The notes beneath the pieces are model-generated. The model was not told where the DNA came from. It searched no databases and saw only the letters and a list, made by a program, of their open reading frames with translations. A stretch of 64,000 bases of DNA from Planctomycetes bacterium B3_Pla. GTDB lineage: Bacteria; Planctomycetota; Phycisphaerae; Sedimentisphaerales; Anaerobacaceae. Where the stretch lies: positions 1 to 64,000 of the forward strand of contig NJBM01000008.1 of the NCBI GenBank assembly GCA_005223045.1, written 5' to 3'. Shown here one piece after another: positions 1-7,999 of the stretch. Positions within the stretch are counted from its first letter, which is position 1; each line of letters opens with the position of its first letter. The position numbers were made by a program, and so were the translations under genes.

Positions 1-407
1 ATTTAATGATATTGTTTGATATACATCATATTCCGTGCACTGTTGGCTGTCAAGGGAAATTTTCAAAAAATAATATTTTGCCACAGATTTCACAGACGGA
101 CACTGATTGAATAATCGTATTGCGTACGGCGTAAAGACGGGCCGTGTAGGGTGCGATGAATCGCACCATTGAAATGTTCCCACATTATCGGTGCGATTCA
201 TCGCACCCTACCTGCTGAGGTGGATTGCAGATAAGGGTATCAGGGTACCGGGGTATCAGGATACAGGATATCAGGAGGGACAAATCTATCGCCGGCATAA
301 GGTTACTGTTGACGATTGTCCTTGCCTTGCGCCGCTTACGAGATACGAAATACGAGATACCAGATACGAAAAAATCCTGTCTGAAAAGAGTTTTATAGGG
401 TGGGATG
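1..407. other. Left-edge intergenic region rich in degenerate repeats
   Basis: I see no convincing gene here. The stretch holds an AT-rich start, a tract near 80-110 resembling CCACAGATTTCACAGA spacer repeats, a perfect long inverted repeat (146-211, listed separately), a run of degenerate TATCAGG/TACCGGG units at about 235-285, and a run of ATACGA units at about 338-372. Short open frames across it are compositionally repetitive and resemble no family. The right end (about 370 onwards) begins the tail sequence that recurs downstream of each gene of the adjacent PEP-CTERM array. Confidence 0.6.
146..211. repeat. Perfect nested inverted repeat, 22-bp arms
   Basis: The arms at 146-167 and 190-211 are exact reverse complements, separated by 22 bases. 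Each arm is itself nearly palindromic (GGTGCGAT, two bases, ATCGCACC), so the element can fold either as one long hairpin or as two small ones. The outer edge reads GTAGGGTGCG, and an element of the same plan (GTAGGGTG followed by a GC palindrome) lies at 14285-14306. It resembles the short dispersed palindromic repeats seen in many bacterial genomes. Function is unknown. Confidence 0.75.
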
Positions 408-444
408 AAAAAGAAAAAAGGGCTGCGATGGATGTTCGCAGCCC
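408..444 (-). terminator. Rho-independent terminator of first PEP-CTERM gene
   Basis: Read on the minus strand, a GC stem (GGGCTGCGA paired with TCGCAGCCC, 420-444) is followed by a U-rich tract (complement of the A-rich run 408-419). It lies 28 bases after the stop of the gene ending at 473. Near-identical hairpins follow the next two genes of the array. Confidence 0.8.
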
Positions 445-472
445 TTATCAAACGTGCATTACAATAATACTC

Positions 473-1177
<705 letters not shown>

Positions 1178-1237
1178 CTAATATATCGCACCACTTCCGC
1201 GAGGGCGATCTGAAGACAATACGTCAAATGTGATTTG

Positions 1238-1267
1238 CCTATATTGTCTATAATTCGTAGTTTACAA
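1238..1267 (-). promoter_or_regulatory. Possible promoter of first PEP-CTERM gene, with inverted-repeat operator
   Basis: On the minus strand TTGTAA (1267-1262) and TATAGG (1243-1238) are separated by 18 bases, a fair sigma-70-like match. The AGACAATA/TATTGTCT inverted repeat (1214-1249) overlaps the -10 and the presumed transcription start, so it could be an operator. This is sequence-pattern evidence only. Confidence 0.35.
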
Positions 1268-1433
1268 GAAAATCAGGGGGGCGTCAAAGAAAAAAACCAG
1301 AAAAGAGCAGTTTTTTACTAAGAATTTGTTGGCAACGTCCCGAAGCCTGCCCAGGGCGACCATGTGGGGTCGCCCCTACAAAATCTGCGGAAATCCCGTA
1401 ATCCTGTCTGAAAAGACGTTTATAGGCTGGAAT

Positions 1434-1465
1434 GAAAAAAGGGCTGCGAAGGATATCCGCAGCCC
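1434..1465 (-). terminator. Rho-independent terminator of second array gene
   Basis: The stem GGGCTGCG / CGCAGCCC with an eight- to nine-base loop (1441-1465) is followed on the minus strand by six U residues. It begins 28 bases beyond the stop of the gene ending at 1494 and is a copy of the hairpin at 420-444. Confidence 0.85.
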
Positions 1466-1493
1466 ATATCAAACGTAGATTATGGTAATATTC

Positions 1494-2462
1494 TTAAAGT
1501 GTTCTGCGTCTGCGCAGCCAGGTGACAACGCCGGTTCCGATACTGCCGAGCAACAAAGCTCCCGGTGCGGGAATTACGCCCGGAGTCCCAGGTATACCAT
1601 CGGGCGTCCAGGTCGCCATATATATCTCGCTGTCAAAACCATCCCAGCCAGCCCAAACGACAGTCGTTCCCGAGATGTCGGGGTTACGGTCGTCGGTGCT
1701 GTTGTTGGTCAACTGTCCGCCGAAGTTACTGTAGATTTCGTAATCAAAACCATCCCACCCTTGCCATACCACATTCGTTCCTGATATGGCAGGCCATATA
1801 TCGTCGACGCTGTTGTCAGTCAGCTGCCCGGCGAAGTTGCTGTAAATATCGTGGCCAGAAACACTGTTGCGCTGCCATACAACGTTCGTTCCTGAGATAT
1901 CGGGGGCGTAATCGGTGTAGCTGTTATCGGTCAACTGCCCGGCGAAGTTACTGTAGATATCCGTATCAGAGCCGTCAAGGTCACTCCACACCACATTCGT
2001 TCCTGAGATAGCAGGGGCAGTATAAACCGAAACGGAGGCGATCAGCCCGGCGAAGTTGCTGTTGATAGCGTCGCCACTACCGGTTTGCTGCCGCCACACC
2101 ACATTCGTGCCTGAGATAGCAGGGTTGCGGTCGAAAATGTCATCATTGTTGGTCAACTGCCCGGCGAAATTGGAGTAGATCTCGTCATCGGAACCATCCG
2201 AGCCATACCAGACCACGTTCGTGCCTGAGATTTGAGGACGCTGATCATTGACGCTGTTGTCAGTCAACTGTCCGGCGAAGTTACTGTAGATCTCGAAGTC
2301 AGAACCATCCCAGGCGTACCATACCACATTAGTACCTGAGATAGCAGGGCTGCTATCGTTGATAGTGTTGTCGGTCAATTGGATGATTGTCCAGCCTGCT
2401 TTGGCTTGTGTGGCGCCGAGGCACAATACGACCACGATAAGAACAATTGAACTTCTTCTCAT
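1494..2462 (-). CDS. Exported seven-repeat beta-propeller-like PEP-CTERM protein
   Basis: About 322 residues from the ATG at 2462, preceded by GGAAGGAG; an upstream in-frame ATG at 2525 would add an arginine-rich extension with no ribosome site. MRRSSIVLIVVVLCLG...AKA is a signal peptide. The mature part is seven copies of a repeat of roughly 38-43 residues with the core ISGTNVVW, then DG-D-EIYSNFAGQLT. These are TolB/WD-like strands, and seven units suggest a closed seven-bladed propeller (inference). The C-terminus PAPGALLLGSIG plus RRRRTL is a PEP-CTERM signal. The gene is a close paralogue of the one at 2811-3785, and both lie in duplicated cassettes with matching upstream regions and terminators. 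The repeats are also similar at DNA level, so copy-number change by recombination is likely. The role is probably surface binding or adhesion; no ligand can be named. Confidence 0.88.
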   Translation of the reverse strand: MRRSSIVLIVVVLCLGATQAKAGWTIIQLTDNTINDSSPAISGTNVVWYAWDGSDFEIYSNFAGQLTDNSVNDQRPQISGTNVVWYGSDGSDDEIYSNFAGQLTNNDDIFDRNPAISGTNVVWRQQTGSGDAINSNFAGLIASVSVYTAPAISGTNVVWSDLDGSDTDIYSNFAGQLTDNSYTDYAPDISGTNVVWQRNSVSGHDIYSNFAGQLTDNSVDDIWPAISGTNVVWQGWDGFDYEIYSNFGGQLTNNSTDDRNPDISGTTVVWAGWDGFDSEIYMATWTPDGIPGTPGVIPAPGALLLGSIGTGVVTWLRRRRTL

Positions 2463-2554
2463 CACTCCACTCCTTCCCTTTTTGAAATCGCCCCCTAATT
2501 TACTGGATCTCCTCCGAGAGGACAACTTGCAGACAATACGTCAAATGTGATTTG

Positions 2555-2584
2555 CCTATATTGTCTATAATTCGTAGTTTACAA
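2555..2584 (-). promoter_or_regulatory. Possible promoter of second array gene
   Basis: Same arrangement as at 1238-1267: TTGTAA at 2584-2579 and TATAGG at 2560-2555 on the minus strand, spacer 18, overlapped by the AGACAATA/TATTGTCT inverted repeat. In the third copy (3878-3906) the -35-like box has changed to GTGTAA while the inverted repeat is kept. Confidence 0.35.
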
Positions 2585-2751
2585 GAAAATCAGGGGGGCG
2601 TCAAAGAAAAAAACCAGAAAAGAGCAGTTTTTTACCAAGAATTTGTTGGCATTGTCCCGAAGTCTGCCCAGGGCGACCACGTAGGGTCGCCCCTACAAAA
2701 TCTGCGGAAATCCCGTAATCCTGTCTGAAAAGACGTTTATAGGATAGGATG

Positions 2752-2782
2752 AAAAAAGGGCTGCGAAGGATATCCGCAGCCC
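2752..2782 (-). terminator. Rho-independent terminator of third array gene
   Basis: The stem GGGCTGCG / CGCAGCCC (2758-2782) is followed on the minus strand by six U residues, 28 bases past the stop of the gene ending at 2811. It is identical in plan to the two other array terminators. Confidence 0.85.
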
Positions 2783-2810
2783 ATATCAAACGTGCAGTAT
2801 AGTAATATTC

Positions 2811-3785
2811 TTACAGTGTTCTGCGTCTGCGCAGCCAGGAGACAACACCCGCTCCGATACTGCCGAGCAATAAAGCTCCCGGTGCGGGAATTACGCCCGG
2901 AGTCCCAGGTATTCCATCGGGCGTCCAGGTCGCCATATATATTTCGTTGTCATACCCATCCCAATTACTCCATACGACAGTCGTTCCCGAGAGGTCGAAG
3001 TCTGAGGTATTGTGGCTGTAGGGCAACAGCCCGCCGAAGTTGCTGTAGATATATTTATAAGGACCATCATAGACAGTCCACACAACATTAGTGCCCGAGA
3101 TTTGAGACAAACCGATGCTACCCTCGGCTATAACTCCGTCGAAGTTGCTCTGGAGTCTCGTAAGGGTGGGCAGTTCCTCCAACCACACCATATTCGTTCC
3201 CGAAATACGGGCAGCATTATTATTCCCCCCAGTCGTCAACTGCCCGGCGAAGTTGCTGTAGATATCATGGTCAGAACCATCATGGCCAGTCCACACGACA
3301 TTAGTGCCTGAGATGCCGCCTACTTCATTGCGATAAATAGCAGAGCTGCTCAACTGCCCGGCGAAGTTGCTGTATACCTGAGAATCACTGCTAATACCAC
3401 TACCATTGTTCCACACCACATTTGTACCTGAGATGATAGGGGCTTGATCCATCACATTGTTGTTAGTCAACCGTCCGGCGAAGTTGCTGTAGATATCACT
3501 GGCTGAAGCGCCTAAACCATCATAGCCAACCCATACTACATTTGTACCTGAGATGTCGGGATTAAGATCGTCAATGCTGTTGTCGGTCAACTGCCCGGCG
3601 AAGTTGCTGTAGATCTCCCAGTCTTCACCATCATGGCCAGACCACACCACATTAGTGCCTGAGATTGCAGGACTTGTGTCGGTAGTGGTGTTGTCGGTCA
3701 ATTGGATGGTTGTCCAGCCTGCTTTGGCTTGTGTGGCGCCGAGGCACAATACCACCACGATAAAGACAATTGAACTTCTTCTCAT
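2811..3785 (-). CDS. Exported seven-repeat beta-propeller-like PEP-CTERM protein, paralogue
   Basis: About 324 residues from the ATG at 3785 (GGAAGGAG upstream). The signal peptide is nearly identical to that of the 1494-2462 gene (MRRSSIV...AKAGWT). Seven ISGTNVVW-type repeats follow; the fifth and seventh have diverged (SGTNMVW, SGTTVVW). The PEP-CTERM tail is PAPGALLLGSIG, a membrane helix and RRRRTL. The signal peptide, the first and last repeats and the tail are the most conserved parts between paralogues, and the central repeats differ most. This is what an adhesin or binding propeller under diversification would show (inference). No partner or exosortase is encoded nearby. Confidence 0.88.
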   Translation of the reverse strand: MRRSSIVFIVVVLCLGATQAKAGWTTIQLTDNTTTDTSPAISGTNVVWSGHDGEDWEIYSNFAGQLTDNSIDDLNPDISGTNVVWVGYDGLGASASDIYSNFAGRLTNNNVMDQAPIISGTNVVWNNGSGISSDSQVYSNFAGQLSSSAIYRNEVGGISGTNVVWTGHDGSDHDIYSNFAGQLTTGGNNNAARISGTNMVWLEELPTLTRLQSNFDGVIAEGSIGLSQISGTNVVWTVYDGPYKYIYSNFGGLLPYSHNTSDFDLSGTTVVWSNWDGYDNEIYMATWTPDGIPGTPGVIPAPGALLLGSIGAGVVSWLRRRRTL

Positions 3786-3850
3786 CACTCCACTCCTTCC
3801 CTTTTTGACATCGCCCCCTAATTTACTGGATCTCCTCCGAGAGGACAACT

Positions 3851-4058
3851 TGCAGACAATATGTCAAATGTGATTTGCCTATATTGTCTACAATGCGTAG
3901 TTTACACGAAATTCAAGGGGGCGTCAAAGAAAAAAACCAGAAAAGAGCAGTTTTTTACCAGGAATTTGTTGGCAACGTCCCGAAGCCTGCCCAGGGCGAT
4001 CACGTGGGGTCGCCCCTACAAAATCTGCGGAAATCCCGTAATCCTGTCTGAAAAAGCT
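3851..4058. repeat. Array-unit repeat, copy 3 (truncated)
   Basis: Copy of the intergenic unit with the inverted repeat at 3854-3861 and 3882-3889. It matches copies 1 and 2 until the motif CCTGTCTGAAAA, where the array sequence stops and the leader of the aroDE gene begins. The missing terminator half marks the edge of the duplication. Confidence 0.8.
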
Positions 4059-4175
4059 TTCAATCGGTCAGGAATGATGGGGCGATACCGTAAGGCATCC
4101 CCAAGGGAGCCTCAAACCACGATTCTGCGGTTTTGCTCTTGCTTTGGGCTTTGGAGGGTGCTATATATTTTAGCC

Positions 4176-5807
4176 ATGCAGACAAAACTGGCCGTTCCTA
4201 TAGCAGCTAAGAATTTAGAGCAGGCCGCCCGGCAAATCAAAGCGGCACGGGCCGCCGGGGCTGATATGCTCGAATTGAGAGTCGATTACCTCGAAGGCCT
4301 CAGCGGCGAGATGGTCGAGCAACTGATTGCCGGGATAAGGGACGCCGAAGAGAAAACGCTGCCGCTGATTGTTACCTGCCGAGATGCGAGGCAGGGCGGG
4401 GCGATAGCCTATCCGGTGGAACTGCGAATTGCCGTGCTCAAAGCTGCGCTGAAGGCCAGGGCGGAATTTATCGACTTCGAGTACGAGAATTTTCGCAAAA
4501 TCGAGAATCAGGAAAAGATAAGACTTGCGCTGTCGCGCACCTCGCGGAGCCGGCTTATCTTGTCGGCGCACAATTTCGAGACCAAATTCCGGGACGCCGG
4601 GAGACTGTACCGGGACATCCTGAGCATATCTCCAACGGCTATCCCGAAGCTCGTCTATACGGCCAACCACATCGATGATTGCTTCGACGCCCTTGACCTG
4701 CTGCATCACACCAGCGGCCACCGGATAGTCTTTTGTATGGGAGAGGGCGGCCTGATCAGCAGAATCCTTGCAAAGAAGCTGGGCAGCTTCCTCACTTTCG
4801 CAAGCGTCGAAAAGGAACATGCGACCGCGCCGGGGCAGTTGACCATCGAGCAGCTCAGGAGTTTGTACCGCTATGACACGATTCGGCCGAATACGCAGCT
4901 TTTCGGCGTGATCGCCGATCCGGTAGGCCATTCGCTCAGTCCGGCGATCCACAACGCCTGCTTCGCAGATAAAGGCCTGAACTGCCTGTATCTGCCGCTG
5001 CTGGTGCAGGGCGGGCAGCGCGAATTCGATACTTTTCTAAATCACACGCTGCTGAGGAAATGGCTGCACTTCGGCGGTTTCAGCGTGACCATCCCGCACA
5101 AACACAATGCTCTGGCTTACGTCCGGTCAAAGCGCGGCAGAGTCGAGCCGTTAGCATCCAAGATCGGTGCGGCTAACACGCTGCTGGTAGGCCCGGACGG
5201 CATACTTATCGCGAGCAACACCGATTACGCCGGCGCGCTGGACGCGATTACCAAGAGAATGAAAATCACCAGAGGCGACTTGAACGAGATGCCGGTCGCG
5301 GTCGTTGGGGCGGGCGGAGTCGCAAGGGCCCTCGTGGCGGGGCTAAGCGACGCCGGGGCTAAAATCACGATTTACAACCGCACCGTTGAAAAGGCCGAGA
5401 AACTCGCCGCCGAATTCAATTGCGAATATACCGGCCTGGATGACCTGCCGGGCCTCGATGCAAATCTGCTGATCAATTGCACCAGTATCGGGATGCACCC
5501 GAACACCAAGGCAACGCCTGTACCGGCGGAATTGCTTAAAAAGACTATGGCTGTTTTCGATACCGTCTATAATCCCGCCAGGACGCTGCTGATCAAGGAA
5601 GCCAGAAATAAGAAAGCAAAAGCAATCGACGGTGTCTCGATGTTCGTCAACCAGGCAATGGCCCAGTTCAAACTGTTCACCCACACCGACGGCAGCGCGA
5701 AGCTTATGCGAAAAACGGTTGTTGACAATCTCAAAAGAGCACGAGCTCGCTCCCAAAACAGCCGCTCGTTGACGAAAGACAAGAAAACCGGTGATGCCGG
5801 TACCTAA
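4176..5807 (+). CDS. aroDE: Bifunctional 3-dehydroquinate dehydratase / shikimate dehydrogenase
   Basis: 543 residues from the ATG at 4176 (MQTKLAVPIAA). The open frame continues 105 codons upstream, but that part is array repeat and is not conserved-looking. Residues 1-225 are a type I 3-dehydroquinate dehydratase: ELRVDYLEG near 33-41, VTCRD, the catalytic His in SAHNFE (about 132), the Schiff-base Lys in PKLVY (about 158) and GEGGLISRI. Residues from about 241 are shikimate dehydrogenase: FGVIADPVGHSLSPAIHN, VTIPHK with the catalytic Lys (about 309), AANTLL, NTDYAGAL, the Rossmann loop GAGGVARAL and NCTSIGMHP. It carries out steps 3 and 4 of chorismate synthesis in the cytoplasm. The same fusion order is known in plants and chlamydiae and occurs in several PVC-group bacteria. 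A GGAGGG lies 17 bases upstream, rather far for a ribosome site. No other aro gene is adjacent. Confidence 0.93.
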   Translation: MQTKLAVPIAAKNLEQAARQIKAARAAGADMLELRVDYLEGLSGEMVEQLIAGIRDAEEKTLPLIVTCRDARQGGAIAYPVELRIAVLKAALKARAEFIDFEYENFRKIENQEKIRLALSRTSRSRLILSAHNFETKFRDAGRLYRDILSISPTAIPKLVYTANHIDDCFDALDLLHHTSGHRIVFCMGEGGLISRILAKKLGSFLTFASVEKEHATAPGQLTIEQLRSLYRYDTIRPNTQLFGVIADPVGHSLSPAIHNACFADKGLNCLYLPLLVQGGQREFDTFLNHTLLRKWLHFGGFSVTIPHKHNALAYVRSKRGRVEPLASKIGAANTLLVGPDGILIASNTDYAGALDAITKRMKITRGDLNEMPVAVVGAGGVARALVAGLSDAGAKITIYNRTVEKAEKLAAEFNCEYTGLDDLPGLDANLLINCTSIGMHPNTKATPVPAELLKKTMAVFDTVYNPARTLLIKEARNKKAKAIDGVSMFVNQAMAQFKLFTHTDGSAKLMRKTVVDNLKRARARSQNSRSLTKDKKTGDAGT

Positions 5808-5955
5808 TGCGACCCTTTACAAACAAAGATGTACTTTCCTGCCTTGGCGAAGTACCGGTTGACTACGTGTGTTACTGGAGTTAACACTGACATTGTCCGA
5901 TTTCACCATTGCTTTGGAGTTGGTATTGTTGGTATATTAGAGGTAGTAAACGATT

Positions 5956-5982
5956 GGATTCCTGCTTTCGTAGGAATGGCAG
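5956..5982. repeat. Short palindromic repeat, GGATTCCTGC family
   Basis: GGATTCCTGCTTTCGTAGGAAT, a slightly decayed member of the family with clean copies at 16539-16565, 22927-22954 and 27979-28007. It lies in the gap between aroDE and the MNT/HEPN block. Confidence 0.65.
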
Positions 5983-6025
5983 TATGAGCTTGCGTTGGCG
6001 ACTGTAAGTAGTGACGGACTTCAAG

Positions 6026-6340
6026 ATGGTTGCGATTAGCGAGATAGAAGAGTTTGGCCGGCGCATTGGGCGCGAGTTTGAGGCCGAACGGGTCATATTG
6101 TTCGGCTCTTACGCACGAGGGACGGTCACAGAGGATTCGGATGTGGACCTGCTCGTCGTCGCTGATACTGACCTTCCTCCACGTGAACGTTATACTGCTG
6201 TTCGACGCCTGGTAGCGGACGTTCCCGTTTCGTTCGACATTGTCGTAAAAACGCCGGAGGAGTATGTGCGCTGGCGGTCGGTGGTTAATCACATCGTTTA
6301 TTTCGCGGACAAGTACGGGAGGATCCTCTATGAGCGATAA
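6026..6340 (+). CDS. MNT-type minimal nucleotidyltransferase
   Basis: 104 residues from the ATG at 6026 (MVAISEIEEFG); a GTG at 6011 is an alternative. It has the minimal nucleotidyltransferase (Pol-beta superfamily) signature GSYARG followed by EDSDVDLLV, which supplies two of the metal-binding aspartates, and a third acidic position in VSFDIVV. Proteins of this class pair with HEPN proteins; in type VII toxin-antitoxin systems the MNT partner modifies and silences the HEPN ribonuclease. The first 45 residues are close to those of the gene at 7292, so the two are recent paralogues. The end overlaps the start of a truncated HEPN frame by 11 bases, which suggests the original partner was encoded there. 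Confidence 0.85.
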   Translation: MVAISEIEEFGRRIGREFEAERVILFGSYARGTVTEDSDVDLLVVADTDLPPRERYTAVRRLVADVPVSFDIVVKTPEEYVRWRSVVNHIVYFADKYGRILYER

Positions 6341-6443
6341 CACAGGCGAACTCGTGCGACAATGGAAGAAGAAGGCACAGAGTGACTGGACAACTGGTAT
6401 CATTGTATCGGAAACGCAAAGAGCAAAACAGTTGGATTCATAA
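6330..6443 (+). pseudogene. Truncated HEPN gene remnant
   Basis: 37 codons starting with an ATG inside the end of the MNT gene. The beginning (MSDNTGELVRQWKKKAQSDW) looks like the first helix of a HEPN protein, with the usual W-x-x-KA-x-x-DW pattern, but the frame diverges after about 25 codons and stops at TAA. The remaining three helices and the conserved His region are missing. The stop codon overlaps the ATG of the next HEPN gene (TAATG). It is most simply the 5' stub left when a deletion joined two MNT/HEPN modules; a real short peptide cannot be excluded. Confidence 0.6.
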
Positions 6444-6823
6444 TGGTTGATGTTGGCAAACAGATTGACTACTGGAGAACAGGCGGCGATGAGGACTTTG
6501 CCGCGGCCGAATCCCTGCTGGAGAAAGACCACCTGCGGCACAGTCTATTCTTTATGCACCTTGCCATTGAAAAGATGCTCAAGGCTCATGTGACTCGACA
6601 GACAAGGGATGTCCCGCCGCGCATCCACAACCTTATTCGTCTCGCTGAGATTGCAAAGCTCAAGCTTGATGAGGAACGGAAAGAATTTCTTCGCGAGTTC
6701 GGCGCCTATCAGTTAGAAGGGCGCTACCCTGATTTCGTGCAAGTGCCGGTTGAGTCGGGCTTGGCGCGTGACGAAATGTCGAGAGCTGGAGAGATGTTGA
6801 TATGGTTGAAGAAACAGTTATAG
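6443..6823 (+). CDS. HEPN domain protein
   Basis: 126 residues, nearly all helical. It has the HEPN pattern of a first helix ending in DEDFAAAESLL, then SLFFMHLAIEKMLKAHV in the second helix, and the His-containing turn PPRIHNLIRLAE that precedes the third helix. The C-terminal motif EGRYPD is seen in many MNT-linked HEPN proteins. HEPN partners of MNT proteins act as RNases or regulators held in check by their nucleotidyltransferase. Here the order is HEPN first; the MNT gene at 6802 overlaps its 3' end by 22 bases, which implies coupled expression. The exact R-x4-H-x-Y motif of the well-studied HepT toxins is not present, so ribonuclease activity is uncertain. Confidence 0.82.
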   Translation: MVDVGKQIDYWRTGGDEDFAAAESLLEKDHLRHSLFFMHLAIEKMLKAHVTRQTRDVPPRIHNLIRLAEIAKLKLDEERKEFLREFGAYQLEGRYPDFVQVPVESGLARDEMSRAGEMLIWLKKQL

Positions 6824-7122
6824 AGGCAGTGAAACGTTATTTAGCTTCACTGCCGGCCCTGGGCATTCATGCCTGCCGTGCTGTATTATTTGGTTCTTAT
6901 GTCCAGGGCAAGGCCGACGAGTACAGCGATATAGACTTAGTCGTGATAGCGCCTGAGTTCGACGGCTCGCGAGAGATATCGTTGATTAAAGCGCTCTGGC
7001 GGGCGACCGTCGCCGACAACCGTATCGAGCCTATTCCGTGTGGCGAGCAGGAGTGGGAAACGGATGGGAGCCGTCCGATTCTCGAAATCGCCCGGCGTGA
7101 AGGCATCGTCATCACTGCTTGA
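6802..7122 (+). CDS. MNT-type nucleotidyltransferase, partner of preceding HEPN
   Basis: 106 residues. The core LFGSYVQGKADEYSDIDLVV gives the GS-x-D-x-D nucleotidyltransferase signature, with a further acidic residue in RIEPIPCGE. The sequence is clearly different from the other two MNT genes, so this HEPN/MNT pair arrived or diverged separately. It overlaps the upstream HEPN gene by 22 bases. The expected job is to modify or neutralise that HEPN protein; the substrate cannot be read from the sequence. Confidence 0.82.
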   Translation: MVEETVIEAVKRYLASLPALGIHACRAVLFGSYVQGKADEYSDIDLVVIAPEFDGSREISLIKALWRATVADNRIEPIPCGEQEWETDGSRPILEIARREGIVITA

Positions 7123-7291
7123 CAGTCATAGGTTCCATGCACTGCCTTACTTCGAGAGGCAAATCGTATTCTTTTCTTTCCGCTTTTGATTGTTTTTGCC
7201 TCGGCTGGCCGATATAATGCGGGGGAGTCTTGTAGGCTTGATTTTTGTACACTCTGTAATTGTGAAACAGATAATTAGGAAGTTTTTCGCA

Positions 7292-7612
7292 ATGGTGGCG
7301 ATGGCCAGTATAGAAGAGTTCGGCCAGCGTATTGGGCGTGAGTTTGGCGCCGAGCGAGTGATACTGTTCGGTTCTCACGCACACGGGGCGGTTACTGAAG
7401 ATTCGGACGTGGATCTGCTGGTCATCGGGTCTTTTGAGGGTAGAAGCGTCGATAGATCGGTCGAAATTAGAATGAAACTTCGGCCGCAGTTTCCCGTTGA
7501 CCTGCTCGTGCGCACTGCCGAAAAAGTGCGCGAGAGGATTCAAATGGGCGACGACTTCATGCGCGAGATTGTCGAAGAGGGAAAGGTGCTCTATGAAGCA
7601 AATGACCGCTGA
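7292..7612 (+). CDS. MNT-type nucleotidyltransferase, third copy
   Basis: 106 residues from the ATG at 7292, preceded by TTAGGAAG; the frame is open for 34 codons upstream but without a better start. The core ILFGSHAHG then EDSDVDLLVI carries the catalytic aspartates, and PVDLLVRT a third. Its first 45 residues match the 6026 gene closely (IEEFGQRIGREFGAERVILF), but the second halves differ more. It overlaps the following HEPN gene by 20 bases. This is an intact MNT/HEPN pair in the MNT-first order. Confidence 0.83.
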   Translation: MVAMASIEEFGQRIGREFGAERVILFGSHAHGAVTEDSDVDLLVIGSFEGRSVDRSVEIRMKLRPQFPVDLLVRTAEKVRERIQMGDDFMREIVEEGKVLYEANDR

Positions 7613-7979
7613 GTGGGTCGCCAAGGCCGAAGGAGATTTTGCTGTGATGGAGCGTGAGTGCCTTGTGACGGAAGATCTCAACTATGACGGCATCTGCTTT
7701 CACGCACAACAGTGCGCTGAGAAGTACCTCAAGGCAAGGCTTTGCGAGGCGGACATCGCATTCGGAAAAATCCACGATCTGGTTGCCCTGGTCGATCAGA
7801 TTCTTGATATAGAGCCGGAATGGGAGGCTTTTCGTGAAGATCTTGCATACCTTTCCGATTTTGCCGTGACTTTCCGTTATCCCGGTGAATCAGCGGATGC
7901 CGACGCGGCGACCGATGCACATGCCCGTTGCCGGCGTTTTCGTAGTGCGGCCCGCGATGCACTGGGCCTGGAGATATGA
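7593..7979 (+). CDS. HEPN domain protein, partner of third MNT
   Basis: 128 residues from the ATG at 7593, inside the end of the MNT gene. HEPN features are WVAKAEGDFAVMERE, then CFHAQQCAEKYLKARL (second helix, with the conserved HAQQ-x-x-EK-x-LKA pattern) and the turn FGKIHDLVAL carrying the conserved His. Length is normal for the family. The overlapping start implies translational coupling with the MNT protein. It is separated from argG by 20 bases but is probably not part of the arginine pathway; the closeness simply reflects the compact layout. Confidence 0.85.
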   Translation: MKQMTAEWVAKAEGDFAVMERECLVTEDLNYDGICFHAQQCAEKYLKARLCEADIAFGKIHDLVALVDQILDIEPEWEAFREDLAYLSDFAVTFRYPGESADADAATDAHARCRRFRSAARDALGLEI

Positions 7980-7999
7980 GTTTGTTGGGGATAGATTGA

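Larger units (their letters stand above)
1211..1515. repeat. Array-unit repeat, copy 1
   Basis: Intergenic sequence shared almost base for base with 2528-2833 and, for its first two thirds, with 3851-4058. It contains an 8-bp inverted repeat AGACAATA (1214-1221) / TATTGTCT (1242-1249), the block TCAGGGGGGCGTCAAAG, a GGGCGACC palindrome, the terminator of the next gene and the last codons of that gene (RRRRTL). It forms the junction of a tandem duplication with a period of about 1.3 kb. Confidence 0.85.
2528..2833. repeat. Array-unit repeat, copy 2
   Basis: Second copy of the intergenic unit. The inverted repeat is at 2531-2538 and 2559-2566; the terminator hairpin and the RRRRTL codons of the next gene are at its right end. 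The identity with copy 1 over about 300 bases runs through non-coding sequence, which points to recent duplication rather than selection on the protein. Confidence 0.85.

Noticed and set aside
3861..4175. N-terminal extension of aroDE by 105 codons
   Set aside because: The extension is copy 3 of the array repeat; the enzyme domain begins at the ATG at 4176, where DHQ dehydratases normally start.
4215..4952. 245-codon minus-strand frame opposite aroDE
   Set aside because: Shadow of the dehydroquinate dehydratase domain; no start signal and no family resemblance.
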